From positions 24,266-51,568 of the forward strand of contig NWUY0300009619.1 in assembly GCA_004151065.3 (NCBI GenBank): a stretch of DNA of 27,303 nt. Direction: 5' to 3'. This DNA is from Larix sibirica. Lineage: Eukaryota > Streptophyta > Pinopsida > Pinales > Pinaceae. The notes under the pieces are model-generated. The model saw nothing but the letters and a program-made list of their open reading frames with translations. It was not told the origin of the DNA and ran no database searches. Below are positions 1 through 9,250 of the stretch, piece after piece. Within the stretch, counting starts at the first letter, position 1. Each line of letters opens with the position of its first letter. The position numbers and the translations under genes are program-made.

Positions 1-1160
1 CTAGATATGTATTGCACAGTACACTTCATGCCATTTTGATATGTTCACCCTTATATGGTATATACATGAGCAGACTTTGGATATTTTGTCTCTAATGCTT
101 TGGAATTATGGATTATAATCTTTAAAATATTGTTTTTCTTTTAAAATTTAAAAAAATATGTATTTCTGAGCAAATCAAGTCATTAAATTCAATCGGCCAA
201 GTCATTACCAATTCCGAGTCTCTCTAAGCAACTGAAAAAAGAACAATCAGTAATTAATTCTGAGTCTGAGTCTGACTCCGGTCCGAGTCCTAGTTTTAAA
301 ACATTGAGAATCTCAACAATGATTGGTAGCCTAAAGTGAAGTTCGTTCTTGTATTTTAAGAGGCGATGCCACAAAATCTTTATATAAAAGGATACACCTT
401 GCTTGGGAGAGGTGTAAGATTGTATAGATACCATGATGGAGAAGATGAGGGGGGGATTTATCTTGGAGAAATTATGTTGCAATGTGCCACAATCTAAATT
501 ACCAAATGTTATTACTAAACTACAATTTGCCACACTATAAGTCGACTACTCTACATAATCAAGCAACAACCTATACCAAATATATAAGATTACATACAAA
601 TCAAGTGTTGTTTTGAACAAATTAACATTCTTGCATGAGTTCTATTCAATAAAGCTTTGGCATGCAACTTACAATGGATTTCTAATCTCTTTCCAAGTCC
701 TTATCGCAACTAACATGGTCATGATCAATGTAGCTCATTATTCAATTCTTCACCATACACATTAATTATCATTGCATGTAAATTGTATCATCGTAAGTTA
801 TATTGAGTAAATGCAAAGATGTGATGTTTTAAGTTGGAATGCGTTGTGAACATGATTGTCATGATGGAGTAGCTACACGTTGGCATTTGATAAAATCACA
901 TTTTTATAATGGTAGTCTTTAATTATCATTAGGCATTAAAGATTCTTAGTGCTAATAGAATATACATATTACAGATATTTATACATGGTATCCATTTTGC
1001 ATGCTTATGGGTTTTTGTTTTTTACCTTCGAGGGCTCAATTTTATAGCTTCAACGAGAATGCTTCAATTTCTCTTTCACATTGAGTTCAAAATATTTTAA
1101 GCAACAATTTTTGGATTAACTTCGAGGTCGACAACTGTGAGGTGCTTGGGTTTTTAGGAT
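1..1160. other. AT-rich intergenic or decayed repeat DNA, no gene recognised
   Basis: No coding-like reading frame of recognisable family is present on either strand. A 114-codon open frame on the minus strand (189-533) shows no motif I recognise and is probably chance. A short imperfect run of the hexamer TGAGTC and its variants sits at about 257-292. The rest is ordinary AT-rich plant noncoding sequence and may include the 5' UTR of the LINE that follows. Confidence 0.5.
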
Positions 1161-1164
1161 TTAG

Positions 1165-2470
1165 ATGGAACCCATGAGTATCATAGGCAAGTCTAGGGAT
1201 GACATCTCACTCCCTAGAGGGTTGAAAATATGGTGCAGGTTTTCTTTAAGGTTCCCACAGCCTGCTTTTTCCCCTAAACTTGAAAACCTCAAACAAGTTA
1301 ATTTGAAGGCTATGAACCCCAACACCAATCTTTTGGACTATGGAGAATACAAAATCAACAATCCCCATTCAATTTTTTTATCCAAAGAGAAACTATTGGA
1401 AATGTGGAGAAACGTGTGAGCCTTCAGTGAGGATCACCCAAAGTTTGAGGGTTCAACACTCACAAGTTCTAATCCGTTAGAGGGTAGTCATCATGTGGAG
1501 AAGGCATCACATCTATTACAACTGATGGCAGTCCCACAGGATTTGGCTCCTAATCAACATTCATTATCACTAAGTATGTCCCTTTCGAGTGCTAAGGATG
1601 ATTCCAAAGCCAATTTGAAGTCCTAGTTGCATGCAAAGTTTAATCTCCCCCTAAAATTAACTTATGAGGTTTCTCCCACTCAAGCAACTGATCAAACAAC
1701 TTCAAATAAAAAAGGTTGTTTTGCAAGTAAAAGGAGGTGCATAAGAACCAAACCGAATCAAGTTAGAATGATTTTGGGACAGGATATCTCAATGCAGAAA
1801 GTTGAGGCATTAATCAGGACAACATTTGTTGTTAGATATAGGCAAAACCATCAAAAGTGGCTCACTTCGAAAGTGGTTGGATGCACAATGATCTAAACAG
1901 GCTAAACTCCCACCTATCATTTTATTTGTTAACGATTGGATATGTTTTGAACTCTAGATAAAGCAGCATGTCCATTGTATCCTTGCTGAATCTTGGTTAT
2001 AGGGTGCCACAAACATGGTTCTAAAACACTAGATTCCGAGATTCACCCAACGAAGTGAACCTATGGCAATATAACACATTTGGGTACTTTTGCAAGGTCT
2101 TCCTTTGGAGCTTTGGTGTGAATATTTCCTTACTATCTTTCCAAATACTAAAGGTAAACATGTGGCATTGCAAGATATCCCTAGTCCATTCCAAATTAAA
2201 GAATGGCCAGGGTGTTGGTTGAAGTCAACCTTAAGGAAGGCCTCCAAACCAAAATTGATGTAGAATGAAGGCACAAATCCTTCATTTAAAAATTGGACTA
2301 CAGGAAACTTACATTCCATGGTCGGCTTGTCACAAGGCCGAACATCCCTAAACTTAATGCAAGTCACCTACTCTAAAGTGGTCCTATATAAAAGAAGCTT
2401 TGGCTGAAAAAAGGACCAAAAGTAGTGCCTCCAAAATCCACGCACAAACATTGGGAGGAAGCTAAATCAA
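1165..2470 (+). pseudogene. LINE ORF1 remnant (DUF4283-like), 5' part
   Basis: ORF1 of plant L1 LINEs encodes a nucleic-acid-binding protein with a DUF4283 domain followed by a CCHC zinc knuckle. Here an open frame starts at 1165 (84 codons) and a second covers 1627-1896. After several frame changes the most diagnostic part is at about 2050-2380: LPLELW-like sequence (read as PLELW at about 2103), then RVLVEVNLKEGL, then a K-L-D-Y-R-K-L stretch followed by LVT/CHKA-like residues. This is the usual DUF4283-to-zinc-knuckle transition, in which a hydrophobic strand, an acidic 'V-E-V-N' strand and 'LDYE.LPF.C..C' follow in order. Stops and shifts make it non-functional. The frame is cut at 2470-2475 by the LTR element and its sequence resumes at 4937. 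Family assignment is from remembered domain patterns, not a search. Confidence 0.65.
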
Positions 2471-2475
2471 AAGGA
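2471..2475. repeat. Target-site duplication AAGGA, left copy
   Basis: The five bases immediately left of the LTR element are AAGGA, and the same five bases follow the right LTR at 4937-4941. A 5-bp duplication is the usual signature of LTR-retrotransposon integrase. Confidence 0.9.
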
Positions 2476-2738
2476 TGTAAAGAACAATCCTTGTTCTATT
2501 TAAATTGAAAAAACGTCTTTGAATAAATATATATATAATTGAATAATAAAATAATGAATGATAGACGATAATATTACAAAGAATGTGGAACCATCATATA
2601 GGTCCCTTAATACCTCTTCATATGAAAGGGTATGTATTTTAGTTAAATAATAATAACTCCCTCTACTTATTTTAATCTATTATTACATTAATTTTCATTA
2701 TGAGTATTATTTATATAACTTAAACAATGTCTATTACA
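2476..2738 (-). repeat. 3' LTR of the NLR-carrying element
   Basis: Direct repeat partner of 4671-4936. On the minus strand it starts TGTAATAGACATTG and ends TTCTTTACA. It follows the polypurine tract, which makes it the 3' LTR for the minus orientation. Confidence 0.9.
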
Positions 2739-2751
2739 TTTCCACCCCCTT
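2739..2751 (-). other. Polypurine tract
   Basis: The minus strand reads AAGGGGGTGGAAA directly before the 3' LTR. This is the standard position and composition of the plus-strand priming site of an LTR retrotransposon. Confidence 0.85.
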
Positions 2752-2826
2752 AAAAAGGTTTCGTCATTGAAACATCATCAAAAAACTACTTCTTGAACTC
2801 AAGTCATTATCAACTTACACGGTCAT

Positions 2827-3846
2827 CTAGATAATTGTGTCTTGCGTTGTAATCTCCAAAAAAATATTGATCACTTCTCGCGTTGGGTACGAATATGATG
2901 ATTCCATTCTGTACCTAAATTGTTTCTCACATTGAACATAATAGGGACAAACACACAACACATCAACATCTACAACGGGGCCATGTACATCCAAGTTGTA
3001 AGATCCATAGGGAAATATCTCTACATAATCATCGTATTTAAGCAGTTTGACTCTCTCTAATCGAAGACTCAAAATCTATTCACTGATTGGAGTGTTATCT
3101 AACTCTCCACAAGAGGCACGAGCAACGTAAGCACGATAAAGCTCCTCTACTCTCACACCCACTGGTGTCGAGACGGCAAAATTTTTAACAGACCAGAAAG
3201 TCCTCCTAAATGCTCATTTTTCACACGCATTCAAGATAAGGACCCAAAGGTTTGGGCAAACACCTTCCCAAAATATTACCTCCAATATTTCTACGTACCT
3301 CGTGACCTTTAACTGTTGGAGCCCATAAATATTGCATTTGTCATTGTCATGGAAGAGCTTCAATTTATTCAACACTCTACTCGTTTCTTTTCCTTTAAAC
3401 CTTTTTGAATGCAACTCCCACCACAGACAATTACTTGCCACTAACCATCCAAGATCGTTCATCTTCTAAAGATCTTGGAGTAAGTATTCAAACGTGCAAT
3501 CGAGGATGATCAATGATCTCCACTAAGTAAATTGTACAAAGAGATCGAGCAAGAATTTCAATCTGGGTGCATTCGTTAGCCACATATATTCCAAGCTCTT
3601 GAGGTTAGACAGCATGGGTGGCAACACTTCCAACAAATAATTATATATTGACAAAAGTTTCAAATTGGATAGGTCTCCAATCCAATTGGGCAATTCTTCC
3701 AAGTTCACTCGTGACAACTGTAACTTTCGCAAGGATCGTAAAAGAGAAACTTTGTTACTCATTACGTCATCAACTCGAAAAGCAGTCTTTGGTGTCCACT
3801 GTCCATTTTCCAAATTCATTTTTTGTAAATTAAACAAATGTGTTCA
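2827..3846 (-). pseudogene. Captured C-terminal leucine-rich-repeat fragment of a plant NLR resistance gene
   Basis: NLR proteins are intracellular immune receptors, and their C-terminal LRRs contribute to effector recognition. One minus-strand frame runs from 3837 to 2827 without a frameshift and is broken only by four in-frame stops (TAG 3523-3525, TAG 3466-3468, TGA 3214-3216, TAG 3076-3078). It encodes LRR signatures in order: SLLRSLRKLQLSRVNLEELP, NWIGDLSNLKLLSIYN, LPPMLSNLKSLEYMWLTNAP, LKFL, then further leucine-rich segments (LNKLKLF, LQQLKVTRYVEILEVIF, CPNLWVLILNACEK). The last ~80 codons (3072-2827) form a non-LRR tail with a YVEIFPYGSYNLDVHGPVVD stretch, perhaps the post-LRR domain of the parent gene. 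TIR/CC and NB-ARC parts are absent. The fragment lies on the sense strand of the LTR element and ends about 75 bp before its polypurine tract, which supports capture rather than chance nesting. Confidence 0.8.
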
Positions 3847-4017
3847 TCTTTTGCATGGGGATTAATTACCATCAAAATATCTATACGTATTTCCATTTTA
3901 CATTTGATTGCCTGATGTGTGTTGCTTTTGTCATCTTTAACCACATCTTAATTGTTTACGTCATTCCGAGAGTCAACAATATGCGTGCTACAAGATACAT
4001 TGCACTCATTACATTAT

Positions 4018-4330
4018 GATTTAGCATCAATTCTTAAATTCACAAAGTTACGCCTCAGTCGTATTTTTGCATTTTCATGTTCAAAACCAACATAGCGCTC
4101 CTTGTTCTAAAAGATGGACTCCACAACTTGACCATCAACAAGATGCCCCCGAATAGCTTTGGCCTCTGCATCGACATTGCATTAACCCTCACATTCTTCA
4201 ACGACTCGACGAGCAACAATTCCTTTAATTCCAAATTGCTTTTTCAGTTGCATGGGCTATGACAAAATCAAGGCTTTCACTTTCTTGTTTAGGCATATTT
4301 CTTTCTTTCAATACTCGTTCACCTTCCACC
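4018..4330 (-). pseudogene. Unrecognised coding-like segment inside the LTR element
   Basis: Read on the minus strand, about 100 codons look protein-like with few breaks. The first frame ends at TAA 4227-4225 with ...SLDFVIAHATEKAIWN. After a one-base shift at 4223 the frame continues as GIVARRVVEECEG, stop, then ...AKAIRGHLVDGQVVESIF, stop, then NKERYVGFEHENAKIRLRRN, ending near 4018. The amino-acid make-up (charged, helical, A/E/K/R-rich) suggests a real former coding sequence. I do not recognise the family. It could be gag of the element or a second captured host fragment lying upstream of the NLR piece. Confidence 0.4.
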
Positions 4331-4457
4331 TTGGACTCTCATACCCTCGATTCACTATGGGAGGTCCTGTAATCTCAAAGCATCTTTATTTAAACTTCTT
4401 TAAAATTGTGTCTTTCTATTAATATTTTTTCTTTCACCTTTCACCTTGGACTCTCAT
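4318..4457. repeat. Short local duplication of about 25 bp, spacing about 115 bp
   Basis: The sequence TTCACCTT(C/T)CACCTTGG followed by ACTCTCAT occurs at 4318-4343 and again at 4433-4457, with loosely similar flanks. It lies in the interior of the LTR element between the gag-like leader and the coding-like segment. Confidence 0.55.
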
Positions 4458-4558
4458 GCCTCCATTCATGGTCCCTTTCAGTTTTGTTGTCATGTCTCAA
4501 ATATTTTATCAAAAAAATTTGCCATTTGATTGCACATTTCATCTATCCTTTCGTTTGA

Positions 4559-4630
4559 TTACTCAAATTTTTTACCATTTCTCTTTGATTGTTCAAGAAT
4601 GGCAAACATTTTCTCAAAAATTGAGTCCAT
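4559..4630 (-). pseudogene. Short gag-like leader frame of the LTR element
   Basis: The first ATG after the primer binding site (minus, 4630-4628) opens a 23-codon frame, MDSIFEKMFAILEQSKRNGK followed by KFE, then TAA. Beyond the stop the same frame continues as SNERIDEMCNQMANFFDKIF. The amphipathic, charged sequence resembles the coiled-coil N-terminus of some plant gag-like proteins. The position 30-40 bp after the PBS fits a gag start; the early stop makes it inactive. Assignment to gag is inference. Confidence 0.4.
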
Positions 4631-4657
4631 GGCGAATACAAACAGCCAAATTAAATA

Positions 4658-4669
4658 GCTCTAATACCA
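4658..4669 (-). other. Primer binding site, tRNA-iMet type
   Basis: The minus strand reads TGGTATTAGAGC one base inside the 5' LTR. It differs at one position from TGGTATCAGAGC, the complement of the 3' end of plant initiator tRNA-Met used by many copia elements. It fixes the element's orientation. Confidence 0.85.
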
Positions 4670-4670
4670 T

Positions 4671-4936
4671 TGTCAAGAACATTCCTTGTTCTATTTAAAT
4701 TGACAAACTATGTCTTTGAATATAATATATATATAATTAAATAGTAAAATAATGAATGATAGACGATAATATTACAAACAATGTGGAACCATTATATAGG
4801 TCCCTTAACACCTCTTCATATGAAAGGGTATATATTTTAATTAAATAATAATAACTCCCTCTACTTATTTTATTCTATTATTATATTGATTTTCATTATT
4901 ATTATTATTTATATAACCTAAACAATGTTAATTACA
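4671..4936 (-). repeat. 5' LTR of the NLR-carrying element
   Basis: Minus strand begins TGTAATTAACATTG and ends TTCTTGACA, adjoining the primer binding site. It pairs with 2476-2738. Long blocks such as the one around AATGAATGATAGACGATAAT are shared unchanged. Confidence 0.9.
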
Positions 4937-4941
4937 AAGGA
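4937..4941. repeat. Target-site duplication AAGGA, right copy
   Basis: Matches 2471-2475 exactly. Removing the element and one copy rejoins LINE ORF1 sequence. Confidence 0.9.
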
Positions 4942-5760
4942 CCATCTCTCTCATCCTACATTTCAATCTTCGTAGGTTAACCCTCATCACATGATCCTCT
5001 TCTTGAAAGGTACCCCCCGACAAATATTGGTCAAGTCCATGTGCTTCCTCCACAAAATTTGTTGACACATCAACTTCTTATTTGCTTATATCCAAAGTTT
5101 CTACCAAGGCTTTTGTGGCGAGTCTTGATAGTATTTCTCTTTGAACCTCCCCTTTCTACGGGTGTCAAATCTATGATGTGATCCCTCATGTCAACCTCTC
5201 GATAGATCGAGCTATGGTTCTTGTGGAAGGTCATAACTCATGATTTGTTTACCCTCGATTCCTTTTTTCTAAAAGGGTGTCAACATTGTTGCTATCCCCA
5301 TCAAGATCTAAAGGTGTCAAATCTATGATGTGATCCCTAATGTCAACCTCCCTATAGATCGAGCTATGGTTCTTGTGGAATGTCATAACTCATGATTTGT
5401 TTGTCCTCGATTCCTTTTTTCCAAAAGGGTGTCAACATTGTTGTTGTCCCCGTCAAGATCTTGGATACTTCTCCCCTTCCAATTTCGAGCTCGAAAACTT
5501 TGGAACTTGAAGAGAATCGCTCCCTAGAACTCAAACTATTAGACCAATCTTTCACACAAAAAGAGCTTTGTGTTGTAGTCAATGCTAGACAATCTCCTAT
5601 ATCTCCTAGCTCAATGCGTACCAAAGTGTGCAAGTCAACCTTGGTCTTGTCGTCAGAGGCCACCAATCCTCCCTTGATGGAGATAGAAGAAAGGACCTAA
5701 AGGAGGTGGATTGGAATTAACAACAATCAACTATTTCAAAGGGGCGCACTAAGCTATTTT
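4942..5760 (+). pseudogene. LINE ORF1 remnant, 3' part (linker region)
   Basis: This is the continuation of the interrupted LINE ORF1. Coding potential is weak and broken. The best frame is 5392-5700 (102 codons, ending ...MEIEERT), rich in serine, proline and charged residues, as in the low-complexity tail of plant LINE ORF1 proteins. It contains the 152-bp tandem duplication at 5161-5464. Assignment depends on its position between the DUF4283-like part and the endonuclease rather than on a domain match. Confidence 0.45.
5161..5464. repeat. Two-copy tandem repeat, 152-bp unit
   Basis: 5161-5312 and 5313-5464 are near-identical. Both start GGTGTCAAATCTATGATGTG and both end near TCAAGATCT. 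They differ at a modest number of positions (for example CCCTCATG against CCCTAATG). 152 is not a multiple of three, so the duplication itself shifts the ORF1 frame. Confidence 0.9.
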
Positions 5761-6049
5761 GGTTTAGTTAAACAATGGAATGCTAATGCATGACCAGGTT
5801 TACTTCCTAAGGAGGCCGCACTTGGCTATTCATGTCATTTTCTCTTGTATTTATGCTAGCTCTTATGCGTGTGCATGTAATTAAGCCCAACTTGGTTACC
5901 TATATATGGAAGCTTGTATCTTATTGATCAAGTATCCATTCATGTACTCTATTTGACCATTCAATTGGTTAATAAAGATAACATTGCTCGGATCCTTACT
6001 TGAACTATTTTCTCTTCTATGGATTACTAATTGTTTTACTTCTGTGTTT
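5761..6049 (+). other. LINE inter-ORF region
   Basis: Lies between ORF1-like and endonuclease-like sequence and has no long open frame. The stretch at about 5896-5990 (TATATATGGAAGC..., AATAAAGATAA) resembles an LTR promoter/poly(A) region, but I found no paired repeat. Confidence 0.4.
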
Positions 6050-6890
6050 AGCGTCTAGATCCCTTGGTTCAAAATCTCACGCCTCTCTCCTTAAACATGT
6101 GAGGTGTAGGGAGTGACCTAAAGAAACAAGCCTTGAAAATATTATTCGCAATTTACAAGCCCAACATAGTTATGATACAACAAACTATGTGTGTAGGGTC
6201 TAAGGTCGTTGTTGTTTATCCTCCTCACGAAAATATTGGTCATTTTGCTCTATAGATACAAAGGTTATGTCAAGGGGCCTTGCAACAAGTTGGCATCCTA
6301 GTTGTGATGCCGTCTCTACGAGTTTTATTCATGCTGATATCATTATACAAGGCAATGTTAAAAACCTTTATGGACCATATGGAAACAAATAACCCTTCTA
6401 GGACCTTATAAATGAAGAAGACATCTTGAAAGGTGAAAATGTATAGTGGGGGTTGATCTAAATTTGACCTTAAGCTCCAAATAATGTGAGAAGAAGGGAC
6501 CATATCAAACCCACTACTAGATTTATTTTCTCTTATTTAATGATTTGAATATGTAAACATTGAGCCATTAAAATTAATACCTACTTGAAAAAATTCTCCA
6601 AGGGACTTGATAGATTTCTTGTGGCTAGCAAGATTTTAGAGGAAGTTCCAAGATACAAATCCTAGGTTGGGATGTGGCTAGCAAGATCTAATCATTGTCT
6701 TGTTGAACAAAAATTATAAAATGAAGTTCAAAAACACACTACCCCTTTCAAGTTTTGGATATTTAATAAAGAATTCAAATACCTATTTATCAAAAACTTG
6801 AAATTATTTGGCATTTCCACCAAGGATTCAACCATGACTCAGTTCGTAAACAGCGTATGCCAGGTCAAGAAGATAACAACTAAATGGGGA
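6050..6890 (+). pseudogene. LINE ORF2 endonuclease domain remnant
   Basis: L1 ORF2 begins with an exonuclease/endonuclease/phosphatase-fold nuclease that nicks the target site. The opening 'RGLGSK' is recognisable as RSLGSKSHASLLKHVRCRE at about 6054-6110. Later come LYGPYGNK (the 'NVYGP' strand, about 6370), then LDRFLVASKILEEVPRYKS (about 6608-6664), the usual 'RLDRFL' segment, and TTPFKFWIFNKEFKYLF (about 6740-6790), which matches the 'PFRFE..W' end of the domain. Several stops and shifts intervene, and the catalytic SDH-type motif is decayed (SNHCLVEQKL, about 6680). Confidence 0.7.
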
Positions 6891-8280
6891 AAAGATCAAA
6901 AACAAATGAATCTTCGATACCTATAGGAAGTAGAGAATAGAATGCTTAGCACGTTCAATTATAATGTCTCTAGTGTCTTTTCAAATGAAGATTTAGCATC
7001 CTTAAAATCTTTGGAAGAAAGACAAAAGTTCTTAGACAAGGAAGAGGTAGAGTGGAGGCTCAAAAGCAAAGCCACTTGGCTAAGCAAAAGGCTATAAAGT
7101 AAAACATTTTTTTTCAGAATTATGCTAATCACCAAGAACATGTGAAAACTATCCACAAAATTGGATTAGCAAGAGGCTCCAAGGTAGTAAACTATCTTCG
7201 TGGACATCGCAAAAGCAAGCAAAAAACACTTTCACACTCTATCTAACGAATTAGAGAATACAGACATTTTAGATTTAATCAAGGTAGTAATGATCTTCCC
7301 TTTGCTCTTTAATCAGAGAATGAATGAGAAACCAGGGGAAGCAATCACAGAGGAAGAGTTGAATAACAAGGTGAAGAACATACTGCAAACTTTCAAGAAG
7401 GCCAAAATCCAAACTTCAAATGGTTGGGCAATGAAATTTTCCTTAGGTTTCTTTGATATTTTCGAAGATGACCTTCTAGGAGTAGTTGAATCCAAGCGAT
7501 CAAGGAAAGTTCATGAACCTTTAAGCTCAACTTTCATATATGGACTTTAGGACAATTTCTTTATGCAAACTTATTTATAAGCTAATTGCAAAAGATACTG
7601 CTAAAAAATTAAAGGGCATTTTGTCTAGTTTTATTACATAAAAGCAATTTGCTTTTCTTTCAACAAACAAATACATGATACAATTGTTATAAGAAAATAG
7701 CTTGCACATAGTAAAAACTGAAAATCTACCTATAGCAGTTATCAAGATTATCTTGCAAAAGATTTTGACAAGGTTAATTGGTTGTACATCAAGCTTGGAC
7801 TTAAGAAAATGAGCATGTCTTTGCAAACTATCAACTGGATCCCTGGTTATATTGCCCTCTTCCTCTTTTCTTGCTTTTACGAATAGAAGAAGGCCTATGT
7901 TGATTGATCTTAGATGCCAAGAGAGAATGTAAAACTAAGGGTATTATGGCAACAGGTTCTATGTCCATTACCCACCTATTATTCGTAAGATGACATCCTG
8001 CTTCTTTGTCATGGCTCATTAAGGGAGACTAGATATCACAAGGAACTTCTGAAATATTTTTGTGGAGTAACTATCATGGAAATAAATATGAACAAATCTT
8101 GCATGCTCTTCAATAGTCTGAAGGCCAAAATGGAAAGGCAAATTTCCCAAACTTTTTCCTCGTCAACAACTACTCTAGATCAAGTAGTGAAATACTTGGA
8201 GTTTAACCTAAAATACGATAATTATAAAATAGTGGATTGACAGTGGCTTTACAAGAAAAATGAAGCAAGGGTTACTTGTT
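6891..8280 (+). pseudogene. LINE ORF2 reverse transcriptase domain remnant
   Basis: The RT copies LINE RNA at the nicked target. The pre-RT segment reads LASLKSLEERQKFLDKEEVE then WRLKSKATWLSK (about 6996-7090), a hallmark of plant L1 ORF2, followed by FFQNYANHQEHVKTIHKI. The best open frame is 7200-7550, containing EAITEEELNNKVKNILQTFK and SNGWAMKFSLGFFDIFEDDL, equivalent to the 'K..GPDG....F' region, although the GPDG motif itself is lost. FNKQIHDTIVI (about 7660) corresponds to 'QIHDA', and AKDFDKVNWLYIKLGL (about 7757-7805) to 'KAYDKVNW'. The catalytic F-x-D-D box survives as TTCGTA then GATGACATC at 7982-7996, but one extra A shifts the frame. Further matches are GVTIMEINMNKSCMLFN (8060-8115) and YLEFNLKYDNYK (about 8190). 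Confidence 0.8.
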
Positions 8281-9250
8281 AGTGGCATATGTCATCTTCT
8301 TAATGAGGTAAACCATCTTGATCAAATTGGTACTCGAAAGTATACATGTCGATTAATCATCCATTGCTCACATCCCAAAAGGTGTATTCAATAGAATAAG
8401 AAAAGAGTGCTTTAGTTTTCTTTGGACAAGCCAAAAAGAATCAAAGGGGGTGCCTTAAATCCAGTGGTCCAAATAGCCAAGACTAAAGAAGCTAGAGGTT
8501 GGGGATTAAAGAACATTTATGACTTTAGTTAGAGCTTGACTACAAAGAGCCTTTGGAGTAGATTCTCTCATAATGGTCTATGGGCCGAAGTGTTGAAATA
8601 TCTAAGAGAGAGAACAATTGGAGCATGGTTCATAACACAAATCATTCCAAGGATCCTTGATAGTTAGGAAAGATTTAGTCAAGATCTTCACAATCATAGG
8701 CAAATGTGTAGCCAAGAAAATTGGCTGAGGATACCAACTCATATTGGATGAGGATCCCAAGATTGGTTGCAATAAAAACTACAAGTTTTCCCCATGTATT
8801 GTTGGAGAAAATCATTCAAAGGAGCCCCAATAGTTTGGAAATATTTAGTCAAGATTTATCACAAGCAAATGCGTAGCTTGGAAAATTGGCAAAGGAGACA
8901 AACTGGGATTGGATGAAGAACCCTAGATTGGTTACAGTGGAAACTACAAGTTTTCCCATGTATTGGAGGAACTAGGTGATCAAGGACTTACAAATCTCTC
9001 TGATGTTGTTATACAAAGGATGCCAAGTAGATGGATTCAAGGTCAGAGAACAACTAAAGGCTTGAACTTGGAGGGAGATTTGACAACAAAATGCTCCCTT
9101 TACACCAATATTCTCAAACACAATGTTATTGCATCAAAAGATTGCAAACATGAGTTAAAATTATCCAAGAACAAAGCTATTGGTATCCTAACAAGGCTTG
9201 GGTATAAAGCCATTGTGAAGATGATATTGAAAAGGAAAGGGAGTGGTGGT
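8281..9250 (+). pseudogene. LINE ORF2 region between RT and zf-RVT, with internal duplication
   Basis: Recognisable ORF2 thumb/connection sequence includes RGWGLKNIYDF-like residues at about 8500-8525 and RTIGAWFITQIIP (about 8610). The duplicated block 8641-8973 follows, and then an open frame at 8963-9259 (98 codons). That frame is mostly out of register with the ancestral one: the +1 frame gives KEREWWWSIV..LDSPLKIKEFL at about 9235-9300, resembling the 'WWW..LWK.K.P.K.K.F.W' motif before zf-RVT. Confidence 0.6.
8641..8973. repeat. Two-copy tandem duplication, about 170 bp unit, diverged
   Basis: 8641-8810 and 8811-8973 align end to end. They start ATCATTCCAAGGAT against ATCATTCAAAGGAG and share TTTAGTCAAGATTT-like, GAAAATTGGC, TTGGATGA, GATTGGTT and ACTACAAGTTTTCC blocks in the same order, ending at CATGTATTG. 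They are clearly more diverged than the 152-bp repeat, so this duplication is older. Confidence 0.8.

Larger units (their letters stand above)
2476..4936 (-). mobile_element. Small non-autonomous LTR retrotransposon carrying an NLR (LRR) gene fragment
   Basis: Two direct repeats of 263 and 266 bp (2476-2738 and 4671-4936) begin TG and end CA on both strands and are flanked by perfect AAGGA duplications. Orientation is minus: next to the right repeat the minus strand reads TGGTATTAGAGC, an 11/12 match to the common plant tRNA-iMet primer binding site TGGTATCAGAGC. Next to the left repeat it reads AAGGGGGTGGAAA, a typical polypurine tract. The 1.93-kb interior has no protease, integrase, RT or RNase H that I can see. 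It holds a 24-codon gag-like leader frame (4559-4630), an unrecognised coding-like stretch (about 4018-4320) and about 1 kb of NLR leucine-rich repeat sequence (2827-3846), all on the element's sense strand. It must have been mobilised in trans. Hand alignment of the LTRs gives roughly two dozen differences, about 92% identity, so the insertion is not recent. It sits inside the LINE ORF1. Confidence 0.9.

Noticed and set aside
189-533. 114-codon minus-strand open frame at the left edge
   Set aside because: No motif, biased composition and overlap with a GAGTC-type simple repeat; likely chance.
3618-3865. Plus-strand open frames opposite the LRR fragment
   Set aside because: The minus-strand reading has clear LRR spacing; the plus frames are antisense shadows.
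5364-5666. 100-codon minus-strand open frame
   Set aside because: Antisense to the LINE ORF1 tail and with no recognisable motif.
5880-6000. LTR-like promoter/poly(A) sequence between LINE ORF1 and ORF2
   Set aside because: It has TATA- and AATAAA-like motifs but no paired repeat or TSD was found, and it fits the inter-ORF gap of the LINE.
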